Positions 1 to 6,428 of a DNA stretch of 17,353 nt are shown piece by piece; position 1 is the first letter of the stretch, and each line of letters opens with the position of its first letter. The position numbers and the translations under genes were made by a program. The notes under the pieces are model-generated. The model searched no databases, was not told the origin of the DNA, and saw nothing but the letters and a program-made list of their open reading frames with translations. This DNA is from CAZNRY01 sp964575675 (lineage in GTDB: Bacteria > Eisenbacteria > RBG-16-71-46 > CAIMUX01 > VGJL01), in assembly GCA_964575675.1 (NCBI GenBank), contig CAZNRY010000087.1:1-17353 (forward strand), in the 5' to 3' direction.

Positions 1-105
1 CCCGAATCACCCTCGTTCATTGCCGGCAGATTCAAACCTCCGCGGCGGCGCGTCGGGGCAATCCGCGGCGGCGCATGCCGCCGGAAGAGCCCGGGTGGGG
101 CTAGA

Positions 106-1560
106 CTAGGATCCTCCCCGCCATGGCGCCCCGCCGTTTCCGCGTTTCTTCATCGTGAGGATGCGGATCCCCGCCCGTCCCTTCCGCATCAGCTCGCCGG
201 CGGATCGAACCGCGAGGATCCTTTTGAGGAGATAACGCGGCCTCCGGTAGAACCCGCGGTATCCATCCCGGAGGAGCTCCTGCAGCTCGTCGAGTGTGAA
301 GTTTTCCGGCCAGTGGGGCGGAACGAATCCAAGATGCCCGAGGCGCGCAAACTCCCGCCAGGTGTCGCGCCCGAGGATCCCCGAGGCCAGGCCGTCGCGG
401 TAGATCGCCGTGCCCGGGAACGGCGTCAGGATCGTCATGTGCAGGTAATCGGGGTCGAGGCGGCGCGCGATCCGGAAGGTCTCGAGGATGTCCTCGCGGG
501 TCTCGCCGGGGGACCCGATCATGAAGTAGGCGAGGACCTGCATCCCCGCCTTGCGCGTCGCCTCGAATGTTCTTCTGGCCTCGTCGAGATCGATTCCCTT
601 GTGAAGGACCTTCAGGATCTTCTCCGTTCCCGCCTCGACGCCATAGTGCAGCCCACGGCAGCCCGATCGCGCCATCAGCTTGAGCAGATCGGGATCGACC
701 GTATCGACCCGGGCGCGCACGTCGTAGCCAACGTCCAGTCCGCGCCGGAGGATCTCCTCGCAGACAGCCACGACCCGGTCGCGGCGAACCGTGAATGTGT
801 CGTCGTAGACGAGGAATTCCCGGATCCCCATCCCCACGCACTCCTCCATCTCATCCACGACGTTCATTGCCGAACGGGCCCGGAACTTCTTTCCCAGATG
901 CGGGCGATCACAGAAGGTGCACGAGAAAGGACATCCCCGGCTCGTGAACATCGTCGTCACGGGCTGCCGGGGAGAGAGGACCGATCCGTACCGGTTGACG
1001 TCGGTCAGATGGCGCGCAGGAAAGGGAAGGGAATCGAGATCCTGGATGATCGCGGGGGGGCCGGTGCGGACGATTTCCCCGTTGTGCCGGAACACGAGAC
1101 CGGAGATTCGAGAGAGCCCCTCTCGATCATCGATGCGGTCCAGCAGCTCCTTGAAGAAGATCTCCCCCTCGCCGAGGACGACGAAATCCACGCCTGGAAG
1201 GTTGACCGTCTCGTCGGGGAAGAGGTGCGCGTGGGGCCCGCCGATCACGATGCGCGCTGCGGGCGCGGCCGCCCGGACGACCTCCATGACCCGAAGCACG
1301 TCGACCAAGGTCAGCGTCATCGCCGTGATGCCGACGACGTCCGGCCGGCACGCGGTCACGCGCGAGGCAATTTCTTGGTAGCTCAGCCCCTCGGCCTGCG
1401 TATCGAGGATCGTGACCTCGTGAGACGAGGTGCGCTCGAGATAGGAGGCCAGCAGCAGAATACCGAGCGGGGGATTGTGGCCCCGGCTCTCCTCGATCAC
1501 TTCGGGGTTGTTTCCCACCACCTCGAAGAAGGCGGTTGGATTGATCAGTAGTACGCGCAT
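106..1560 (-). CDS. B12-binding-domain radical SAM protein
   Basis: This 484-residue protein has an N-terminal cobalamin-binding-like Rossmann domain (about residues 1-140, with an IGG stretch at 106-108) followed by a radical SAM TIM-barrel. The [4Fe-4S]/SAM motif CxxxCxxC is C210, C214, C217. The B12 motif DxHxxG reads D53-T-Q55-A-E-G58, so Gln replaces the usual cobalt-ligating His, as in the BchE-like cobalamin/radical SAM group. Members of that family carry out methylations, ring formations and other radical reactions on unreactive carbons. The substrate cannot be read here and no biosynthetic partners are adjacent. The ATG start is preceded by GGGGAG about 5 nt upstream. The upstream neighbour on the same strand is the TPR membrane protein, 139 nt away, so the two could be co-transcribed but are not tightly coupled. 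Family assignment is firm; function is unknown. Confidence 0.9.
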   Translation of the reverse strand: MRVLLINPTAFFEVVGNNPEVIEESRGHNPPLGILLLASYLERTSSHEVTILDTQAEGLSYQEIASRVTACRPDVVGITAMTLTLVDVLRVMEVVRAAAPAARIVIGGPHAHLFPDETVNLPGVDFVVLGEGEIFFKELLDRIDDREGLSRISGLVFRHNGEIVRTGPPAIIQDLDSLPFPARHLTDVNRYGSVLSPRQPVTTMFTSRGCPFSCTFCDRPHLGKKFRARSAMNVVDEMEECVGMGIREFLVYDDTFTVRRDRVVAVCEEILRRGLDVGYDVRARVDTVDPDLLKLMARSGCRGLHYGVEAGTEKILKVLHKGIDLDEARRTFEATRKAGMQVLAYFMIGSPGETREDILETFRIARRLDPDYLHMTILTPFPGTAIYRDGLASGILGRDTWREFARLGHLGFVPPHWPENFTLDELQELLRDGYRGFYRRPRYLLKRILAVRSAGELMRKGRAGIRILTMKKRGNGGAPWRGGS

Positions 1561-1575
1561 GACCTCTCCCCGCGC

Positions 1576-1584
1576 ATCCTAGCA
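1576..1584 (-). promoter_or_regulatory. Possible extended -10 element for the radical SAM gene
   Basis: On the minus strand the gap upstream of the radical SAM gene contains TGCTAGGAT, an extended -10 form (TGn plus TAGGAT). No good -35 lies at 17 nt, and the predicted start would leave only a very short leader overlapping the ribosome binding site. Weak call. Confidence 0.25.
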
Positions 1585-1699
1585 CAGCCCCCCGCGTTGA
1601 TGTCCGAGCGTGCGCGCCCGCGAGGCCGGCGCCCCGTTCGTTTAGCCGGCCCGAGCGGGATGCGCAGAGCGAGGGCAGACACGGCTCGGGCGCCGCGCC

Positions 1700-3574
1700 T
1701 TACCTGCCGCGAGCATTGCGGACCCGCTCCAGATTGACCTTGGCGGGCTCGTACTGCGGATCGATCCGCAGGCAGCGCGTCCAGATCTCTTCTGCCTCCG
1801 GCACGCGGCCCTGCACGAGATAGATCGCGCCCAGGTTCGACAGGGCTTGAATGTAACCGGGCCGCAATCGGATCGCGGCAGCGTAGGACTCGATCGCGAG
1901 ATCCATCCGGCCCTGCACGTGGTACGCCTGTCCGAGGTTGAAGAGCGGCCTGGCATTGCCGGGGCGAAGCTCGATCGCCCTCTTGTAGTAGCCGATCGCG
2001 GCTTCGAGATCTCCCTTTTCCTTGTAGACGATCCCGAGGTTGTTCATCGCCTCGGCGTATTGAGGATGAATCTCAATCGCCCTCTGGAAGTGGCTCGCGG
2101 CCGCGTCGAGCTTGCCTGCGGACTGCTCGACGGTGCCCAGGTTGTAGTTCGCTTTCGCGCTCTCCGGGGCCGATCGGAGCTGTGCGCGCGCGAAGGTCTC
2201 CACGTCCGACCATGTCCTGTTCCGCGAGACGGTGAGCGCGCCGTAGGCGCCGACAAGAACGACCAGCAGGATCGTCACCGGTCTCCCGAATCGTTCCTTC
2301 AGCATCCCCGCCCCGCAGGCCATGAGCGAGCAGATGAGAATCGATGGTGCGTAGGCGAGCCTCTCCGCCATGATCGTCCCCACGGGGAAGAGAAAGTTCC
2401 CCGCCGGAAGGAAGAGAATCGCGTACCCGGCCAGGGCGAAGGGGATCGCGGGGCGCCGCTTTCGCGCGAACCATCCGATGACGGCCGCCGCTACGATGAC
2501 GCAGAGGAAGAGCAACGCCTTCGGGTCCACGAGCGATCTCACGACAGGGATCTGCTCGAACGAGTAATCGGAGGAGAGACCGGTTGGGACGATCTGCAGG
2601 CGAAGGTAATCGATCTGGACGGCGGCCGCCGTCAGGAATCGCTGGAACGCGGAGGCCTCGATGAGCGGGTTGTCGATTTTCAGGATCACCATCCGCGTGC
2701 CGCCGATCACGGAGGATCGAACCGCGAACCAGACGGCCACCGCCGCGGCATAGGCGGCGTAGGGGGCGAGGCTCGGCCGGCGGCCTCGAACCCCGAAGCA
2801 GATGTCGAACCATGCGCAGAGGATCAGGAAGGCCGCCGCGGATTCCTTGCTAAGCATGGCGAGCAAGAGGAAGAGGGCGCCGGGGATGGGGGATCGCCCC
2901 TCGCCGTGGCGGAGGAGGAACAGGAGTCCGAATAGGGTCGCCAGAAGCTCCGCCCGGCCGACGATACTCGCCACGGCTTCCGTGTGGATCGGGGCTGCGG
3001 CGAAGAGGAGCGCGCCGGCGATCGCGGCCCATCGATCAAGTCGCAGCCTCGTCAGGAAGAGGTAGGCGAGGCAGCAGACGGCGGCGTTCAAGAGCAGGTT
3101 GACGGCGTGGAATCCCCCGGGGGCGTCCCCCGGAAGACCGAGGGCGCGGTTCGCCCCATAGTTCAGCGCTAGGGTCCAGGTCGTCAGGGGACGGTAGAGA
3201 ATGTCGTTCTGGATCAGGCCGCCCCAGTAGCGCCCGCCGAAGATGCTCTTCAGATCGAACGGATCGTGGGTCGCGGGGTTGTTCGGGATCATCTCCGCAT
3301 CGTCCGAGACGAGGTGGTTGGGCAGGGTGTTCGCATAGAGAACGCAGGAGAAGATTGCGATCAAGAGGAGCGTCGCTCTCGCCCCGGAGATCTTCGATCG
3401 CCGGGGGCCGCGCGGGGAGCCAGTCTCCCCCGGCGCGGACTCCGCCCGCGCGCCGGCCCGCGAGATCCGCCGCCCAGTTCCTCCAGGGGATCCCCGGGCG
3501 CCGGTCCGACCTGGCCCAGTCGTTTCCAAGTTTTCGTTCACACCAGTCCGCGCTCCCTTTGCTGCGACGCCCAC
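1700..3574 (-). CDS. TMTC-like multi-pass membrane protein with C-terminal TPR repeats
   Basis: With the GTG start at 3574 the protein is 624 residues. Residues 1-65 are Gly/Arg/Pro-rich and low in complexity. A first membrane helix (about 67-83) is followed by an extracytoplasmic loop with an acidic pair (D91, D92), then many hydrophobic helices to about residue 450. Four regular 34-residue TPR units follow at 472-505, 506-539, 540-573 and 574-607. This layout matches the TMTC/DUF1736 group, GT-C-fold proteins with TPRs. The eukaryotic members are O-mannosyltransferases using a lipid-linked mannose donor, with an acidic motif in the first external loop. A similar glycosyltransferase role here is inference; bacterial members are mostly uncharacterised. 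The start is uncertain: GTG at 3574 has a weak ribosome binding site, and GTG at 3543 or a nearby TTG would remove part of the low-complexity leader. Confidence 0.8.
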   Translation of the reverse strand: MGVAAKGARTGVNENLETTGPGRTGARGSPGGTGRRISRAGARAESAPGETGSPRGPRRSKISGARATLLLIAIFSCVLYANTLPNHLVSDDAEMIPNNPATHDPFDLKSIFGGRYWGGLIQNDILYRPLTTWTLALNYGANRALGLPGDAPGGFHAVNLLLNAAVCCLAYLFLTRLRLDRWAAIAGALLFAAAPIHTEAVASIVGRAELLATLFGLLFLLRHGEGRSPIPGALFLLLAMLSKESAAAFLILCAWFDICFGVRGRRPSLAPYAAYAAAVAVWFAVRSSVIGGTRMVILKIDNPLIEASAFQRFLTAAAVQIDYLRLQIVPTGLSSDYSFEQIPVVRSLVDPKALLFLCVIVAAAVIGWFARKRRPAIPFALAGYAILFLPAGNFLFPVGTIMAERLAYAPSILICSLMACGAGMLKERFGRPVTILLVVLVGAYGALTVSRNRTWSDVETFARAQLRSAPESAKANYNLGTVEQSAGKLDAAASHFQRAIEIHPQYAEAMNNLGIVYKEKGDLEAAIGYYKRAIELRPGNARPLFNLGQAYHVQGRMDLAIESYAAAIRLRPGYIQALSNLGAIYLVQGRVPEAEEIWTRCLRIDPQYEPAKVNLERVRNARGR

Positions 3575-3768
3575 AAACGGAGCCGATCATCCCCCATGAC
3601 GATCGGCGCTTCAAGGCCGGGAGGACGTCACTTCCAACGTCGCGCCCGTCGCCCCGCTCCGATCCAGCGGGATATGGTGTGGCCGTCTGGGCTTCGGCCT
3701 GGCACACTCGGGACGATGACGCCATGTCGCATCCCCGGCAAAGGTCGAGTACCCAGGGACGGAGCAAG
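3575..3768. other. Divergent intergenic region
   Basis: This 194-nt gap separates two divergently transcribed genes, so promoters for both should lie here. I see no convincing -35/-10 pair, no long palindrome and no small gene. An in-frame ATG at 3724 could extend the downstream plus-strand protein by 15 residues, but the start at 3769 fits better. Confidence 0.4.
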
Positions 3769-5109
3769 ATGCGCACCTTCGTTCGCCGCTCGCGGATCGA
3801 TGCCCCCGCCGAGGACTTGTTTGCATGGCACGAACGCCCCGGCGCATTCGAGCGGCTCACGCCTCCGTGGGAGAGGGTCAGGGTGGTCGAGCGATCAGGC
3901 GGCATTCGGGACGGCGATCGGGTCGTGCTCGAGGTCCCGGCCGGACCGTTTCGGGCGCGATGGTCAATCCAGCATCGCGGCTACGAGAGCGGGCGCAGTT
4001 TCGAGGATGTCCAGACATCGGGCCCGTTCCGTCACTGGAGGCACGTCCATCGCTTCATTCCCGACGGGCCGGGGGCCTCGTTCCTCGAGGACGAAATCGA
4101 GTACGCGCTGCCGCTGGGCATGTTGAGCGAACCCCTCGCGGGGTCGATCGTTGAGGGAAGGCTCGCTCGCCTCTTCGCCTACCGGCACCGCACCACGCGG
4201 GACGATCTCGCCGCCCATCGCGCGTCCCGTGGCGAGCGCCCGCTGCGGATCCTCGTCTCCGGCTCGACAGGCCTGATCGGTTCGACGCTCGTTCCGTTTC
4301 TGACCGCTGGAGGGCATCAGGTCATTCGGTTCTCGCGGGCACGGGCTATCGACGAGGAATCCCTCGAGGGGCTCGATGCAGTGGTCCACCTCGCCGCGGA
4401 GAGCATCGGCGCCGGCCCATGGAACGCAACGAAGAAGAAGCGAATCCTTGAGAGCCGGGCCCGGGGAACGCGGCTGCTCTGCGAGGCGCTCGCCCGGCGA
4501 GCTTGCAGGCCCAAGGTGTTCGTCTCTTCCTCGGCGATAGGTTTCTACGGAGACCGCGGCGCGGCGGTCGTGGACGAGGATAGCCCTCCGGGCCGGGGGT
4601 TCTTGGCGGATGTGTGCCGGGAGTGGGAAGCGGCGACCGCGCCGACGGAGGACGCCGGGATCCGGGTCGTCAGGCTTCGAACCGCGATCGTTCTCTCGCC
4701 CGTGGGGGGAGCGCTCGCCAAGATGCTGATCCCCTTCAGCCTCGGCGCGGGTGGAAGGCTCGGGAGCGGCAGGCAGATCATGAGCTGGATTGCAATCGAC
4801 GATCTGGTCTCTCTGATCCTGCATGCGATCGCGCACGATTCGCTCTCGGGCGCGCTTAACGCCGCGACCCCGAATCCGGTCACGAACCTTGAGTTCGTCC
4901 GCACGTTGGGACGGGTCATGCGCCGGCCGGCCGCTCTACCGATTCCGGCCTGGGGTCTCCGGCTTCTCTTCGGCGAGATGGCCCGCGAGACGATCCTATC
5001 CAGCGCCCGCGTCGCGCCGCTGCGGGCGATCCAGTCCGGCTACGCTTTCAGGCACCCGGATCTGGAAGGTGCGCTGCGCCATTTGTTTGGTAGGATGATT
5101 GCTTCGTAG
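3769..5109 (+). CDS. SRPBCC + NAD-dependent epimerase fusion, TIGR01777 family
   Basis: The 446-residue protein joins an N-terminal SRPBCC ligand-binding domain (about 1-150; characteristic opening with a PAEDLFAWH stretch and PPWE at 32-35) to an SDR-type Rossmann domain. The nucleotide-binding motif GSTGLIG lies at 165-171, VVHLAAE at 205-211, SSSAIGFYGD at 253-262, and a DUF1731-like tail from about 390 to the end. This architecture is the TIGR01777 family (YfcH/SDR39U1-like), often mislabelled as a cell-division inhibitor. The family binds NAD(P), but its physiological substrate is not established. ATG 3769 is chosen because GGGACGGAG lies just upstream and the protein begins at the conserved domain edge. 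The frame stays open to 3355, but that extension overlaps the divergent gene and has no domain. The next gene begins 81 nt downstream on the same strand. Confidence 0.88.
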   Translation: MRTFVRRSRIDAPAEDLFAWHERPGAFERLTPPWERVRVVERSGGIRDGDRVVLEVPAGPFRARWSIQHRGYESGRSFEDVQTSGPFRHWRHVHRFIPDGPGASFLEDEIEYALPLGMLSEPLAGSIVEGRLARLFAYRHRTTRDDLAAHRASRGERPLRILVSGSTGLIGSTLVPFLTAGGHQVIRFSRARAIDEESLEGLDAVVHLAAESIGAGPWNATKKKRILESRARGTRLLCEALARRACRPKVFVSSSAIGFYGDRGAAVVDEDSPPGRGFLADVCREWEAATAPTEDAGIRVVRLRTAIVLSPVGGALAKMLIPFSLGAGGRLGSGRQIMSWIAIDDLVSLILHAIAHDSLSGALNAATPNPVTNLEFVRTLGRVMRRPAALPIPAWGLRLLFGEMARETILSSARVAPLRAIQSGYAFRHPDLEGALRHLFGRMIAS

Positions 5110-5190
5110 GCCGCGCAACCCAACTAAGCTCGACGCCGTAGGATGTCCGGATGGCCGGCGGTGCCCCGCCGCCAAGCATCGGGAGGCAGG

Positions 5191-6330
5191 ATGGATTTCG
5201 AGTTCACCGACGAACAGAAGATGATCCGCGACACGGCACGCGACTTCGCGGACCGGGAGGTTCGCCCGCGCGCTGCCGATGTGGATGCGAACGCCCGGTA
5301 TCCACAAGAGACAATTCTGAAGCTTGCGGAGCTCGGCTTCCTCGGGATCTTCATCCCCCCCGAGTACGGCGGATCGGGACTGGATCAGGTCTCGTACTCC
5401 GTGATCATCGAGGAGCTCTCGCGCGCCTGCGCCGCGACCGGCGTCATCGTGAGCGCGCACAACAGCCTCGTCTGCTACCCTCTGCTCCGTTTCGGGACCG
5501 AGGAGCAGAAGAGGAAGTATCTTGTCCCGCTGGCGAAGGGAGAGGTGATCGGATCGTTCGCGCTGACCGAGCCGGAGGCCGGATCCGATGCTGCGAATCA
5601 ACGAACGGTCGCGATACCGGACGGCGACGATTTCATCCTGAATGGCTCGAAGATCTTCATCACGAACGCCGCGGTCGCCGGCGTTTTCATCGTCTTCTGT
5701 ATGACCGATCCGCCCGCCGGCGTGAGGGGAATCACGGCCTTCATCATCGAACGCGATATGCCGGGGTTCACGGTCGGCCGCAGGGAAGACACGATGGGGA
5801 TCCGCGGCTCGGGGGCCTGCATGCTCTCCTTCGACAATATCCGCGTGCCGCGCGCGAACCTGCTCGGCGAGATCAACAAGGGATTCCGTGTGGCGATGGC
5901 GACCCTCGATGCCGGCCGGATCGGGATCGCGTCGCAGGCGGTCGGAATCGGCCAGGCCTGCCTGGACGAAGCGGTCCGATACTCGAAGGAACGCAAGCAG
6001 TTCGGCAAGCCGATATCGAGCCTCCAGGCGATCCAGTGGATGATCGCCGACATCGCGACCGAGCTTTCCGCGGCGCGCTGGCTCGCCTACCGGGCGGCCG
6101 CGAAGAAGGATGCGGGAGCGGAGGTCACGCTCGAGGCAGCCCAGGCGAAGCTCTTCGCGAGCGAGATGGCCGGACGCGCCGCCCACCGTGCGCTGCAGGT
6201 CCATGGGGGCTACGGGTACACGAAGGAGTTCGTCGTCGAGCGGCTCTTCCGTGACGCGAGGATCACCGAGATCTACGAGGGCACATCGGAGATCCAAAGG
6301 CTCGTGATCGCGGCCCAGATATTGAAGTAG
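5191..6330 (+). CDS. Acyl-CoA dehydrogenase (short-chain/butyryl type)
   Basis: A flavoenzyme of 379 residues, the usual length for short-chain acyl-CoA dehydrogenases. It would oxidise an acyl-CoA to the trans-2-enoyl-CoA with FAD and pass electrons to ETF. All landmarks are present: the N-terminal helical domain, FALTEPEAGSD (123-133) and FITNA (156-160) at the flavin pocket, RKQFG (268-272), the C-terminal VHGGYGY (337-343), and the catalytic Glu363 in IYEGTSEIQR (361-370). The Glu in the YEGT position groups it with SCAD/MCAD-like enzymes rather than isovaleryl types. Chain-length specificity is not provable here. ATG 5191 is preceded by GGGAGG (5181-5186); the upstream in-frame ATG at 5143 has no such site. 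A 6-bp hairpin without a U-tract (5156-5171) lies in the gap before the gene. No ETF or thiolase gene is nearby. Confidence 0.95.
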   Translation: MDFEFTDEQKMIRDTARDFADREVRPRAADVDANARYPQETILKLAELGFLGIFIPPEYGGSGLDQVSYSVIIEELSRACAATGVIVSAHNSLVCYPLLRFGTEEQKRKYLVPLAKGEVIGSFALTEPEAGSDAANQRTVAIPDGDDFILNGSKIFITNAAVAGVFIVFCMTDPPAGVRGITAFIIERDMPGFTVGRREDTMGIRGSGACMLSFDNIRVPRANLLGEINKGFRVAMATLDAGRIGIASQAVGIGQACLDEAVRYSKERKQFGKPISSLQAIQWMIADIATELSAARWLAYRAAAKKDAGAEVTLEAAQAKLFASEMAGRAAHRALQVHGGYGYTKEFVVERLFRDARITEIYEGTSEIQRLVIAAQILK

Positions 6331-6428
6331 AGGGGATCCGGAGGATTGTACAGGGCGGCCGCCGGGGCGGTCCGCCGATGGGACGATCTCGCAGGCGCGT
6401 CGCGGCGCTTGGGCGGAGGAGGGAATCC

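Noticed and set aside
66..83. 7-bp GC hairpin with GCAT loop downstream of the radical SAM gene
   Set aside because: No U-tract on either strand, so it is not a supportable intrinsic terminator.
313..1551. 412-codon plus-strand ORF opposite the radical SAM gene
   Set aside because: Antisense shadow typical of GC-rich DNA; Arg/Asp/Gly-rich with no domain, while the opposite strand encodes an intact family protein.
3700..3705. TGGCAC resembling the -24 part of a sigma54 promoter
   Set aside because: The required TGC-type -12 element is absent at the proper spacing.
3036..3905. 289-codon minus-strand ORF across the divergent gap
   Set aside because: Covers the start regions of two well-supported genes in other frames and has no recognisable domain.
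5156..5171. 6-bp hairpin CGGCGG/CCGCCG before the acyl-CoA dehydrogenase as a terminator or riboswitch
   Set aside because: No U-tract and no conserved riboswitch features; short GC stems are expected by chance here.
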